From contig JAFUBZ010000049.1 in assembly GCA_017459945.1 (NCBI GenBank), positions 1 through 62,640 on the forward strand: a stretch of 62,640 nt of DNA, given 5' to 3'. The position numbers and the translations under genes are program-made. Source of the DNA: Eubacterium sp. (GTDB taxonomy: Bacteria; Bacillota; Clostridia; Lachnospirales; Lachnospiraceae). The notes under the pieces were generated by a model. The model was not told the origin of the DNA. It searched no databases and saw nothing but the letters and a program-made list of their open reading frames with translations. Positions within the stretch are counted from its first letter, which is position 1; every line of letters starts with the position of its first letter. Below, piece after piece: positions 1 to 8,000 of this stretch.

Positions 1-948
1 CGCCACGCGGATCTGTTCTCTGATCAGGTCAACCCCCGTGACCATTTCTGTCACCGGATGCTCCACCTGGATCCTGGTATTCATTTCAATAAAATAGAAA
101 TGTCCATCCTGATCCAATACAAACTCAACGGTTCCGACACTGAAGTATCCGGCCGCCTTTGCGGCTTTCAGCGCTGCTTTTGCGATCGCCTGACGATTTT
201 TTTGCGTCAGGCATTTCGCCGGTGCTTCTTCGATCAGCTTCTGGTTTCGCCGCTGCATCGAGCAATCCCGCTCCCCAAGCTGTACGATATGGCCAAACCG
301 GTCTCCTAAGATCTGCACTTCAATATGCCTCGGATTCACGATCAGTTTTTCCAGATACATCGAGCCGTCTCCAAAGGCTGCCTTAGCTTCCGCCCTTGCA
401 CTCTCAAATGCCTGCTCGATCTCATCCTCTGAAAACGCCGTCCGCATACCGCGTCCGCCGCCGCCTGCAGAAGCTTTGACCAGTACAGGGTATCCTGTTT
501 TTTTCGCGATCTCTGCTGCTTCTTTTGCGTCTGCAACCAGTCCGTCTGATCCCGGCACAACCGGAACACCGTGCTTTTTCATCAGCTCTCTTGCCGACTG
601 CTTATCGCCCATTTTCCGAATGATCTCAGCTGACGGACCCACAAAAACGATTCCGTTTTCCTCACATTTCTCTGCAAATTCGGCATTTTCGGATAAGAAG
701 CCAAAGCCCGGATGGATCGCATCACACGCATATGCCTTTGCTGCAGTCAGGATCGCATCAGCGTTCAGATAACTGTCCTTTGCTGCCGCCGGTCCGATGC
801 AGACCGCCTGTGTGCAAAGCTGTACCGGCATCGAATCCGCATCTTCCGTTGAATGGACCAGAACTGTCTCTATCCCGAGTTCTACGCAGCACCGCAGGAT
901 CCGCATCGCGATCTCGCCGCGGTTTGCGATCAGCATTCGTTTAAACAT
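1..948 (-). CDS. accC: Acetyl-CoA carboxylase, biotin carboxylase subunit (3' part cut by window edge)
   Basis: This subunit carboxylates the biotin carried by AccB using ATP and bicarbonate, the first half-reaction of malonyl-CoA synthesis for fatty acids. 316 codons are present, of about 450 expected; the C-terminal part lies left of the window. The N-terminus MFKRMLIANRGEIA is the usual AccC start. The ATP-grasp glycine-rich loop KASAGGGGRGMR is at residues 158-169, and the ERDCS and IEMNTR motifs follow. The ATG at 948 has an AGGGAG site just upstream. It begins 17 nt after accB, so it is the third gene of an acpP-accB-accC operon. Pyruvate carboxylase is the alternative, but the neighbours favour AccC. 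Confidence 0.96.
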   Translation of the reverse strand, partial: MFKRMLIANRGEIAMRILRCCVELGIETVLVHSTEDADSMPVQLCTQAVCIGPAAAKDSYLNADAILTAAKAYACDAIHPGFGFLSENAEFAEKCEENGIVFVGPSAEIIRKMGDKQSARELMKKHGVPVVPGSDGLVADAKEAAEIAKKTGYPVLVKASAGGGGRGMRTAFSEDEIEQAFESARAEAKAAFGDGSMYLEKLIVNPRHIEVQILGDRFGHIVQLGERDCSMQRRNQKLIEEAPAKCLTQKNRQAIAKAALKAAKAAGYFSVGTVEFVLDQDGHFYFIEMNTRIQVEHPVTEMVTGVDLIREQIRVA

Positions 949-965
949 AACGTTCTCCCTCCTGC

Positions 966-1472
966 TCAGCCAATCTCCATCAGTAAGTCTTCATATCCTA
1001 CAAAGGCTTCATTGTCCGCCAGAATATTCTCGATCACACCGTCACATGGCGCAGGGATCTCATTCATCACCTTCATCGCCTCGATCAGGCCGATCGTCTC
1101 GCCCTTTTTCACTGCCTGACCGATCTCAACATACGGCTTTGCATCCGGGGATGAAGAACGGTAGAAAATACCGGCAAGCGGTGCCTTCACCTGTGTGAAG
1201 GCTGCATCCCCCAAACTGATATCCTGCTGCGGTTCTGCAGTTTGCTGCGGCGTTGCATTCTGCTGCTCCTCTTGTACATATACAGGTTCTGCCTGCGATG
1301 CTTCACTTGCCGGAACGGATGATAGCACTGCTGTTTTAATGCTGTCAGATACCGTCGGAATTGCCGGCGCCTTTTTTAACGCCAGCTCGATATCGGACTG
1401 TTTAAGCTCCATCTCAACTGCTTCTGAGTCAGAGAAAGCTCCAATTAATTCCTTGATTTCCTGTACTGTCAT
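966..1472 (-). CDS. accB: Biotin carboxyl carrier protein of acetyl-CoA carboxylase
   Basis: 168 aa, a normal length. The C-terminal biotinyl domain (about residues 92-168) carries EAMKVMNEI, with the biotin-accepting lysine at residue 134. The middle (about 50-88) is a Gln/Glu/Pro/Ala-rich flexible linker, as usual for this family. The protein shuttles carboxybiotin between biotin carboxylase and carboxyltransferase. Its ATG overlaps the acpP stop by one base (TAATG), which implies translational coupling. In many Firmicutes fabZ sits between accB and accC; it is absent here. Confidence 0.97.
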   Translation of the reverse strand: MTVQEIKELIGAFSDSEAVEMELKQSDIELALKKAPAIPTVSDSIKTAVLSSVPASEASQAEPVYVQEEQQNATPQQTAEPQQDISLGDAAFTQVKAPLAGIFYRSSSPDAKPYVEIGQAVKKGETIGLIEAMKVMNEIPAPCDGVIENILADNEAFVGYEDLLMEIG

Positions 1473-1702
1473 TACGCTGCCTTCTGATCGATATATGCGG
1501 AAATCTTTCCAAGTGTTGTCAGATTCTCAACATCCTCATCCGGGATCTCGATGTCATACTCTTCCTCAAGTGCCATAACCAGCTCAACCACATCGATTGA
1601 ATCCACCTCCAGATCCTTGATCAGGTCTGCATCCGGTGTCAGTTTCTCAGCTTCCAGGTTTAAAGTGTCAACAATAATCTCTTTTACTCTTTCCATAGAC
1701 AT
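1472..1702 (-). CDS. acpP: Acyl carrier protein
   Basis: 76 aa. The motif EVDSIDVVEL places the phosphopantetheine-bearing serine at residue 35. It carries growing acyl chains in type II fatty-acid synthesis. The first ATG (1702) is chosen over the one two codons later because AGGAGG lies 8 nt upstream of it. It is the first gene of the acpP-accB-accC operon and sits about 100 nt downstream of a strong promoter. A second, atypical acyl-carrier-like protein is encoded at 52404-52637. Confidence 0.97.
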   Translation of the reverse strand: MSMERVKEIIVDTLNLEAEKLTPDADLIKDLEVDSIDVVELVMALEEEYDIEIPDEDVENLTTLGKISAYIDQKAA

Positions 1703-1756
1703 AATCGTGTCCTCCTGTTTTCAACTTGTTTTTTAAACGAGAGCTTTGTTAAAATC

Positions 1757-1783
1757 ATTTATTTAAATTGATTTATTTAAATT
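1757..1783. repeat. Two 13-bp AT-rich direct repeats in the fatty-acid operon leader
   Basis: The 13-bp unit ATTTATTTAAATT occurs twice (1757-1769 and 1771-1783), one base apart. The repeats begin about 22 bp downstream of the -10 element of the acpP promoter, in the untranslated leader. Each unit contains the palindrome ATTTAAAT. The position would suit an operator for a fatty-acid regulator; no particular regulator is identified. Confidence 0.5.
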
Positions 1784-1805
1784 CCTTTAACTTTTCTCGA
1801 CGTGC

Positions 1806-1834
1806 ATCTTATGTCATTTCAAATCGAATGTCAA
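1806..1834 (-). promoter_or_regulatory. Sigma-A promoter of the acpP-accB-accC operon
   Basis: On the minus strand a perfect -35 TTGACA (1834-1829) is separated by 17 bp from a -10 TAAGAT (1811-1806). Transcription would start near 1799 and give a leader of about 97 nt containing the AT-rich direct repeats. Confidence 0.8.
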
Positions 1835-1872
1835 CACTTTTTAAGGAAATTTAATTAAATGTTTTTAATTAT

Positions 1873-2385
1873 GTGCAAACTTATACATTTTTGCCTTGCC
1901 AGAGCTACACGTCACGCAGTTGCTGCACATCGTTTTTCCTTGCCGTTCGCAAAGTATTTCCATACAAGCTTCCTGCGATTCCTGAGGGGTACGTCTCACA
2001 GTCGCTGCCGTTTTTTGATAAAAACGCCACTCCTGTTCGCCCAAAATTTATAGCGGATAATAAATTTTGCCCCCTCAGTAATCTTGTAATCTTGTGGAAA
2101 CACTAATGCTCTCTCTACGTAAAAGCGATGCTACAGCAATCTGATGTGACGTATGCGATTGACAAGTGGCATAATTCTGCAAAGTTTGCTTTTCTTTTGC
2201 GACGAGCAGTAGGTATTTCGATAAGGTATCAAATCCGGAAAAGGGGCAGAATTTGTGATCCGATACAAATTCTGAAGCGTGATGAGACGAGTTGTTATCA
2301 AAGAACTCGTCGAAAAAAGCGGTACCCTTTGGAGAATGCAGATAGCTTATCTGAAATACTCTGCGCAGGAGACTTGAAAACAAAC
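1873..2385. repeat. Gene-free stretch holding two diverged copies of a structured two-module repeat
   Basis: The 800-bp gap between acpP and the MFS gene contains no convincing gene. Module A (about 1873-1945) carries ACGTCAC and TTGCTG blocks and recurs on the other strand at about 2110-2205. Module B (about 1968-2080) recurs on the other strand at about 2235-2385. Each B copy has two hairpins followed by GCCCC. Hairpin 1 has a TTTGATAA core (2009-2026; 2286-2311). Hairpin 2 has 10-bp stems around an AGCGGATA or ATCGGATC loop (2042-2069; 2247-2274). Stems differ between copies but stay paired. Small open frames here have no ribosome binding site and reflect the repeat. Confidence 0.6.
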
Positions 2386-2430
2386 TTTACAGAATAGGGC
2401 ACTTGGAAAGTGTGTGCGTAAAAATGTATA

Positions 2431-2466
2431 TTTAAAAAACCGGACTGCGATGAACGCAATCCGGTT
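2431..2466 (-). terminator. Rho-independent terminator of the MFS gene
   Basis: A 12-bp hairpin (arms AACCGGATTGCG and CGCAGTCCGGTT, one mismatch) at 2438-2466 is followed on the minus strand by a run of T. It lies about 40 bp past the MFS stop codon. Confidence 0.85.
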
Positions 2467-2507
2467 TCCCCAAGAATCCTTATGTACTTATTTTATACGC
2501 TTTTCTG

Positions 2508-3941
2508 CTAGCGGTTTTCCAGCTCCATCCGGTTCATCTTTGCATGATACCGGAATCCATAGATCTGCAGCAGGATACATACGACTGCCAGCACAAGCAG
2601 GAATAAAAAGCCGTGTGTCGATCCAACCTTGGTCGCATCTGCAAATGCAGAAGCATCTTCTCTTTCCACGCCGCTCTGCGAGAAAGCAACACAAGCGGCA
2701 CAGACGCTGGTTCCGACGGCACCGGCAAACTGCATCAGTGTGTTCAGCGCCGTATTTCCATACGTTTTTAACTCGACAGGAAGACGCATCATCGCTGTTG
2801 TCATCGTATTACCGAACGCGATTCCGCAGCCGGATCCAAAGATGACATAAAATGCAACGATCAGCGCCGGTGTCAGATGTGTCCCGAAGAGAACAAACAA
2901 TAATACAGAAAGACAGATCAGTGACAAACCGGTCAGGATCGGGCCTCTCGGGCCGATCTTATCGAGTGCCGCCCCGCTGATTGGGCCAAACACTGCATTT
3001 AATACAGAGCCCGGCAGAAGCATCAGTCCGGCGATCATGGAAACAAGCCCAAGCGCAACCTGCAAGTAGTTCGGCAGCAAAAACATCATACCGAGCATGA
3101 CCAGGTTGATCAGAAAAAAGCCTGCCAGGTGGCAGTCAAATGCAACGTTCTTAAAGATTTCTACATTAATGAGCGCATTCTCTCTTCCTTTGCAGTGTCG
3201 GATGAAGAGGAACAGGAATACCACGCCAACAGCCAGGAACAGGATCTCTGAAAGCGGCTGTACCGTGATCATGCTGATATTTGCAAACCCGTAAACCAGG
3301 CAGAAAAATGTCACCATGATCATCAAAATCCCGCCGATGTCGACCGGTACTTTCTTCGGTTCACCGTTTTCCCTGATCGTTGCGATTCCCAGGATCAGGG
3401 TAAAAATCAGCACCGGGATCAGAACCGAAAAGATGTTTTTCCATCCGATCGCCGTCGTAATGACACCACCATAGGTCGGGCCAAGTGCCGGCGCTGCTGC
3501 AGATACCAGCGCACCAAAACCGATGTAGGTGCCAAGCTTCTGAAACGGGATCTGCTCTAACATGATACAAAACGCCAGCGGCACGCCTACACCTGTCGCC
3601 ACACCGTGAATGATACGGCCAAGCAAAAGCAGCGGGAAAGAAGGCGCCAGAAACGCGCAGATTGATCCTACCAGAAAGCAAACCGCACTGAATACAAACA
3701 GCGACCGTAACCGAAAGCGTCTCTGTAAGAATGCGGATAGCGGTGTGATCATCGCAATCGTCAAAAGATTACCTGTGGTCAGCCACTGAACCGTTCTTGT
3801 CGTGATCTGAAAGTCTGTCATGATCGCCGGAAAGGCGATATTAACTGCAGTCTCCGTTAAAAGACCGCAAAAAGATACAAGGCATGCCGCCACGACAGAA
3901 AGCGTCAGCCTTGCAGGTACTTTCACAGTTTCCTGATTCAT
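2508..3941 (-). CDS. MFS transporter, DHA2 (14-TM drug-exporter-like) family
   Basis: 477 aa, strongly hydrophobic, with about 14 predicted membrane segments. The N-terminal motif GLLTETAVNIAFPAI resembles the antiporter signature of DHA2 (EmrB/QacA-like) proton-driven exporters. The loop AFLQRRFRLRSLF matches the conserved TM2-3 loop. A second cytoplasmic loop (about 197-205, EPKKVPVDI) splits the halves. The substrate cannot be read from the sequence. Upstream is the cytidylate-kinase-like gene, 106 bp away on the same strand. A bile-acid transporter role was considered because a flavin reductase is near, but nothing else supports it. Confidence 0.88.
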   Translation of the reverse strand: MNQETVKVPARLTLSVVAACLVSFCGLLTETAVNIAFPAIMTDFQITTRTVQWLTTGNLLTIAMITPLSAFLQRRFRLRSLFVFSAVCFLVGSICAFLAPSFPLLLLGRIIHGVATGVGVPLAFCIMLEQIPFQKLGTYIGFGALVSAAAPALGPTYGGVITTAIGWKNIFSVLIPVLIFTLILGIATIRENGEPKKVPVDIGGILMIMVTFFCLVYGFANISMITVQPLSEILFLAVGVVFLFLFIRHCKGRENALINVEIFKNVAFDCHLAGFFLINLVMLGMMFLLPNYLQVALGLVSMIAGLMLLPGSVLNAVFGPISGAALDKIGPRGPILTGLSLICLSVLLFVLFGTHLTPALIVAFYVIFGSGCGIAFGNTMTTAMMRLPVELKTYGNTALNTLMQFAGAVGTSVCAACVAFSQSGVEREDASAFADATKVGSTHGFLFLLVLAVVCILLQIYGFRYHAKMNRMELENR

Positions 3942-4047
3942 ATTTACCTCACTTCTAGTGCCCCGTTTTTATCGGGCCAATTGCCAAAAACGATGCACTG
4001 GTTCATTATTGTCAGTAACTTTTAGGCATTTTCATTTGCCTGCATAT

Positions 4048-4647
4048 TTACGCTTTCCCATCCAGGTCTTTGTATGCCTGCACGAGAATCCGCGCACACT
4101 CTTCTTCGCCGAGAAAGCCGGCATTTAACATAATGTCATAGTTGATCCGGTCACCCCAGTTCAAGCCTGTAAATGTCTTCATATGGATCGAACGCTCCTT
4201 ATCCATACGAATGATCTCTTTTTGCGCCTTTGTCTCATCAATCCCGTAGTTTTCCACCGCATGACGGATCCGACGCTTCATATTGGAATAAACAAAAGCA
4301 CGCAGTGTCGGCAGTTTTTCTGCCACAACAAAATCCGCACCGCGCCCTACGATCACGCACGGACCCTCAGCAGCCTTTTCAAGCACGATCTCTTTTTCCG
4401 ATTTGTAGATCTGCTCGATATAATTTCGCTCTGAATTGACACTCATCACAAGGTTGTATAAAAAGCTGCCCGTCATTCGCTGCTCCGCTTCCTTTACCAG
4501 GTCTTCAGAAAGCCCTGTCCGCTTCGCTGTCTCCTGAATGATCTGGGTATCATAGCAGGGAATCCCCAGCTCTTTCGCTGTCAGTTCCGCAACCGTATGA
4601 CCACCGCTGGCCCACTCACGGCTTACCGTAATAATTCTGTGTTCCAT
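4048..4647 (-). CDS. Cytidylate-kinase-like family protein
   Basis: 199 aa. The N-terminal P-loop variant SREWASGGHTVA (about residues 9-20), the CYDTQIIQ segment and VGRGADFV fit the cytidylate kinase-like family (Cytidylate_kin2). These are P-loop proteins common in Clostridia, often beside MFS transporters, with no firmly assigned substrate. A true Cmk would have a GPSGSGKST loop, so this is probably not the essential CMP kinase. A GGAGAAG site precedes the ATG. It probably shares a transcript with the downstream MFS gene. Confidence 0.85.
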   Translation of the reverse strand: MEHRIITVSREWASGGHTVAELTAKELGIPCYDTQIIQETAKRTGLSEDLVKEAEQRMTGSFLYNLVMSVNSERNYIEQIYKSEKEIVLEKAAEGPCVIVGRGADFVVAEKLPTLRAFVYSNMKRRIRHAVENYGIDETKAQKEIIRMDKERSIHMKTFTGLNWGDRINYDIMLNAGFLGEEECARILVQAYKDLDGKA

Positions 4648-4726
4648 AACTTCTCCTTTTTATATTCATTTGGTACATCAAATATACAGGGTGCTATTTT
4701 ACTAAAAACCGACAAAACACGTCAAA

Positions 4727-4771
4727 GCAAAAAAAGCATGCGGATATGCGCAATTTGCACAATCCACATGC
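4727..4771 (-). terminator. Terminator downstream of the flavin reductase gene
   Basis: The stem starts GCATG and closes CATGC, with inner GGAT/ATCC pairs (4736-4771), followed on the minus strand by seven T. It ends transcription from the reductase at 4927-6948. The flanking A and T runs could make it bidirectional. Confidence 0.75.
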
Positions 4772-4926
4772 CCGTTTTTCTTTTCGTTTGTATAAGAAAA
4801 ACGCACAAATTTCTGCCTTTTGATCAGCAAAAACCTATGCGTTATTCTTATCGTTATACATCATCCCCTCTAAGAAAAAGGGAAAACTTTTGCTTTCAGC
4901 AAAAATATTCGGTCAACGCCTTCTTC

Positions 4927-6948
4927 CTACACGATTTCCATCGCTGCGGTCCAGCCTTCCCGGATCGAGTCACCGATCTGTCTGGCTCTGACACAGTCTC
5001 CGATCGACCAGCACGGTACATTGATCGCTGCCTTCAGATCCTCTACACCATGTGCACGGCGTCCCATCGCATTTACGACAGTGTCTGCATGCAGTGTGAT
5101 CTCTTTGCCGTTCTGCTCTGCGACTACGAAGTCCTTCCCTACTTTTACAACCTTCGCACCGACTTCATATTTTCCGCCGTTGTGATCAATGAAATCATGC
5201 ACCGCTGTACGGTAAAGTCCGGTCGTCTCCGGCATCAGGCATTCCTGCATCTCAACGATCGTTGTCTCAATGCCGCGATCGATGTAATCCGCTGCTGCCT
5301 CACAGCCTACCAGGCCGCCGCCTAAAACGATAACCTTTTCCCCAAGGTTCTTGAAATCTGCATTGTAAACAGACATTGCTGTAACCGCATTCTCGATTCC
5401 CTCGATCGGAAGGATCAGATCATCGGAACCGACTGCCAGGATCACTGCTTCCGGTTTGATCTCAGCGATCACTTCCGGCGTCACCTCACAGTTTAAGCGG
5501 ATCTCTACCGGCCGTTTTTCAACCTCTCGAACCAGGAGATTCTTGAAGTTGCGGATGTCGATCTTGTGGTCAGTATGATCGGTAAAGTTGATGAGTCCGC
5601 CAAGCTGATCTGCTTTTTCACAAAGGATCACCTGATGACCTCTGTCTGCCGCTGTGATCGCAGCCTGCATACCACCGCAGCCACCGCCGATGATCAGCAC
5701 CTTTCTGCTTGCTTTTGGCGTCGGCATCTCTTCCGGCAATACCTTATGATGGGAAGCCGGCCATACCGTATCCGGATTGATCGTACAGGAGTCAAGCGGC
5801 GGGAACTTCACCGTCCATTTTTCTGTCTCATGCTCCCCTGACGGTCCCGGATAGCATCTTGCACATCTTAAGCAGCGGCGGATCTCATCCGCTCTTCCTT
5901 CTTTTGCCTTATTCGGGAATGCCGGGTCTGAGAAAAACTGTCTGCCCATTGCGACCATATCCACTTTGCCTGTAGCAATGGCTTCCTCTGCCTGTTCCGG
6001 TGAATTGATACCGCCGACAACAGAAACCGGGATCGATACATTTTTCTTGATGATCGACGCGTTCTCAATATTTGCGCCATGCGGCGCATAGGTCGTCGTA
6101 AACTCCCAGCTTCTTGAGGAGCTCAGATAATGACCGCAGGATACGTGGATCAGATCAATATACGGCTCACACAGCTTGCAGTATTCCACTGCGTCCTCAA
6201 TCTCAAGACCGCCGGCCAGATGCTCGGAACCGCTGACACGGATCTCGATCAGGAAATCCGGTCCCATTGCCTCACGAACAGCCGACAGCAGTTCTGTCGT
6301 AAAACGTGCTCTATTCTCAAAAGATCCGCCGTACTCGTCCTCACGATGATTATACATCGGGGACAGGAACTGTGCCGGAAGCCATCCGTGACCACAGTGA
6401 ATGATCACACCTTCCCAGCCCGCATCGCGGAACCATTGACATGCTTCAATATGCTCCTGTATATGCTCTTTGATCTCTTCTTTGGTAAAAGCATCCTGAA
6501 TCGTACCGTCTTCCAATACCTTAGCGTCCGGTCCTTTTGCATGCCATCCGTCACCGATATCGGATTTGATCTCGCCAAGAGAAAGCAGCTCGCCTACCGG
6601 CAGCGCCCCATAGCTTTTGATCATCTCAGCGGTCTTCTTTGTGATCTCAAAGATCTCATCATCGCGTGAAGTAAAATCAATTTCCGGTTCAAACGGGAAA
6701 CGCTTGCAGTAAGTATGATTCGGGCTCAATTCTCCAAGGGAAACGATCCCGGCCCCGCCTTCGGCTTTTGCTTTCAGCATGCGGAACGCGCGCTCCGGCG
6801 AACCCGGATGGTAGTTAAACGCGGTTCCTTCGATATAGTGAAGAAACGCAAACAAAGCAGGTGCTGCTTCGATTCGGTTCTTGATCGTCTTCGTACCTAC
6901 TTTCAACGGACTGAACAGATGTGGAAAATACTTGTTGACTTCTGCCAT
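4927..6948 (-). CDS. Old Yellow Enzyme-type NADH:flavin oxidoreductase / 2-enoate reductase family, FMN-FeS-FAD
   Basis: 673 aa, the usual length for the enoate reductase / dienoyl-CoA reductase family, which reduces C=C bonds conjugated to carbonyls. The N-terminal TIM barrel (about 1-360) has HCGHGWLPAQFLSP at 184-197 in place of the common HxAHGYL. Four cysteines, C359, C362, C365 and C388, would bind the 4Fe-4S cluster; the C-x2-C-x2-C-x22-C spacing differs from the usual C-x2-C-x3-C-x11/12-C. The C-terminal half has two Rossmann motifs (GGGCGG at 421; GGGLVG further on) for FAD and NAD(P)H. GAAAGGAG precedes the ATG. It is divergent from a LysR regulator and has its own terminator. The substrate is unknown. 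Confidence 0.9.
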   Translation of the reverse strand: MAEVNKYFPHLFSPLKVGTKTIKNRIEAAPALFAFLHYIEGTAFNYHPGSPERAFRMLKAKAEGGAGIVSLGELSPNHTYCKRFPFEPEIDFTSRDDEIFEITKKTAEMIKSYGALPVGELLSLGEIKSDIGDGWHAKGPDAKVLEDGTIQDAFTKEEIKEHIQEHIEACQWFRDAGWEGVIIHCGHGWLPAQFLSPMYNHREDEYGGSFENRARFTTELLSAVREAMGPDFLIEIRVSGSEHLAGGLEIEDAVEYCKLCEPYIDLIHVSCGHYLSSSRSWEFTTTYAPHGANIENASIIKKNVSIPVSVVGGINSPEQAEEAIATGKVDMVAMGRQFFSDPAFPNKAKEGRADEIRRCLRCARCYPGPSGEHETEKWTVKFPPLDSCTINPDTVWPASHHKVLPEEMPTPKASRKVLIIGGGCGGMQAAITAADRGHQVILCEKADQLGGLINFTDHTDHKIDIRNFKNLLVREVEKRPVEIRLNCEVTPEVIAEIKPEAVILAVGSDDLILPIEGIENAVTAMSVYNADFKNLGEKVIVLGGGLVGCEAAADYIDRGIETTIVEMQECLMPETTGLYRTAVHDFIDHNGGKYEVGAKVVKVGKDFVVAEQNGKEITLHADTVVNAMGRRAHGVEDLKAAINVPCWSIGDCVRARQIGDSIREGWTAAMEIV

Positions 6949-7008
6949 CGTGAAACTCCTTTCAAATCAATTAACCCTCACCAGATTGATGTTTTATTCG
7001 ATAATCAT

Positions 7009-7027
7009 ATTATATATTGGATATAAT
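7009..7027. promoter_or_regulatory. Inverted repeat at the reductase promoter
   Basis: Arms ATTATAT and ATATAAT are separated by 5 bp. On the minus strand this region supplies a TATAAT -10 candidate for the reductase gene, so a bound regulator would contact the promoter directly. The AT-rich make-up allows chance palindromes. Confidence 0.45.
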
Positions 7028-7030
7028 ACA

Positions 7031-7076
7031 TTGAAAAGCGTAGGATTCACATGTTATGATAAGTAAAACTTATCAT
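7031..7076 (+). promoter_or_regulatory. LysR-gene promoter with an overlapping perfect palindrome
   Basis: -35 TTGAAA (7031-7036), an 18-bp spacer and -10 TATGAT (7055-7060) precede the LysR gene. A perfect 9-bp inverted repeat, ATGATAAGT-AAA-ACTTATCAT (7056-7076), covers the -10 and the expected start. This is the arrangement expected for autoregulation by the LysR protein. Confidence 0.7.
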
Positions 7077-7088
7077 TTGGAGGGTATT

Positions 7089-8000
7089 ATGCAGATCAGA
7101 CAGCTGGAATACTTTGTTGCAGTGAGCGAAACGCTCAATTTCACCCGTGCAGCCGAAAAATTTTTCATTTCCCAAACTGCCATGACTTTACAGATCAAAT
7201 CACTCGAAGAGGAACTCGGCGTCAGACTTTTCGACCGTACGAATCGGAAAGTATCACTGACGCCCGCCGGCAGAACATTCTTAGACGATGCGCGCGCGAT
7301 CTTAAAGCGGACCAGTGACGCGATCGACAGAGCCCGCCAGGCCGATACCAAGTTCACCGGAACACTCCATCTCGGCTTTGTAAAAGGGTATGAAAAAACA
7401 GGTCTTTCCGATCTGCTTTCTGATTTTCATATTCAGTATCCGAATGTCGGCCTCTCTCTGACCAGAGAAAATGTCTCGGAATTATACGATGGAATCTTAA
7501 ACCACAGCCTGGATATCATCATCAACATCCGTTATTCCAAACAGGATCTGGATGATATGGAACAGATCGTCGTGAGGGAATATCCGCTTCTTGCAGTGAT
7601 GCCTGCATCTCATCCCCTCGCGCATCGCAGCAGTATCGTCCGCAGCGACCTGAAGGATTATCCGCTGGTTGATATCAAGAAAAATGACAGCCGTTATGGG
7701 GAAACGACTGCCATTATAAAAGCTTTTTCCAATGCCGGCTTCCTGCCGGATGTACGCTATGTGTCTGATGATATCGAAACCAGTATCCTGGCAGTGGCCG
7801 CAGGCATCGGCTATGCGCTGCTGCCATCCTATGTCACAGATCATCTCTCGATGAAGGAAAAGGTCATCGCTGTCCCGATCGAAGGAGAAGAACACCAGAT
7901 GACCATCATCGCGGCATGGCATAAGGAAAATGAAAACCCAGCCCTGCAGCGCTTCCTGAAAGACTGCCTCTATCCGGCGATGGAGAATGAACGGTTTTAA
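7089..8000 (+). CDS. LysR-family transcriptional regulator
   Basis: 303 aa. The N-terminal winged HTH (about 1-60) includes LNFTRAAEKFFISQTAMTLQIKSLEEELG; the rest is a LysR substrate-binding domain. The ATG at 7089 is preferred over an in-frame ATG 11 codons upstream because TTGGAGGG lies 6-7 nt before it and the upstream ATG lies within the -10 region. It is divergent from the flavin reductase and is the likely regulator of that gene and of itself through the palindromes between them. Its 3' end overlaps the converging dus gene by 4 nt. Confidence 0.93.
   Translation: MQIRQLEYFVAVSETLNFTRAAEKFFISQTAMTLQIKSLEEELGVRLFDRTNRKVSLTPAGRTFLDDARAILKRTSDAIDRARQADTKFTGTLHLGFVKGYEKTGLSDLLSDFHIQYPNVGLSLTRENVSELYDGILNHSLDIIINIRYSKQDLDDMEQIVVREYPLLAVMPASHPLAHRSSIVRSDLKDYPLVDIKKNDSRYGETTAIIKAFSNAGFLPDVRYVSDDIETSILAVAAGIGYALLPSYVTDHLSMKEKVIAVPIEGEEHQMTIIAAWHKENENPALQRFLKDCLYPAMENERF

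Noticed and set aside
1859..2397. Several open frames of 60-100 codons on both strands in the gap before the MFS gene
   Set aside because: They lack ribosome binding sites. The similarity between plus and minus frames follows from the inverted repeat, not from a protein.
4597..5325. 242-codon plus-strand frame antisense to the flavin reductase
   Set aside because: It is the reverse-strand reading of a well-supported gene, with no start signal.
2508..6948. Possible bile-acid (bai) cluster: MFS exporter with an Old-Yellow-Enzyme reductase
   Set aside because: No BaiE, BaiA, BaiB or BaiF homologs are near, and the Fe-S spacing of the reductase is unusual. The two genes are separated by a terminator.
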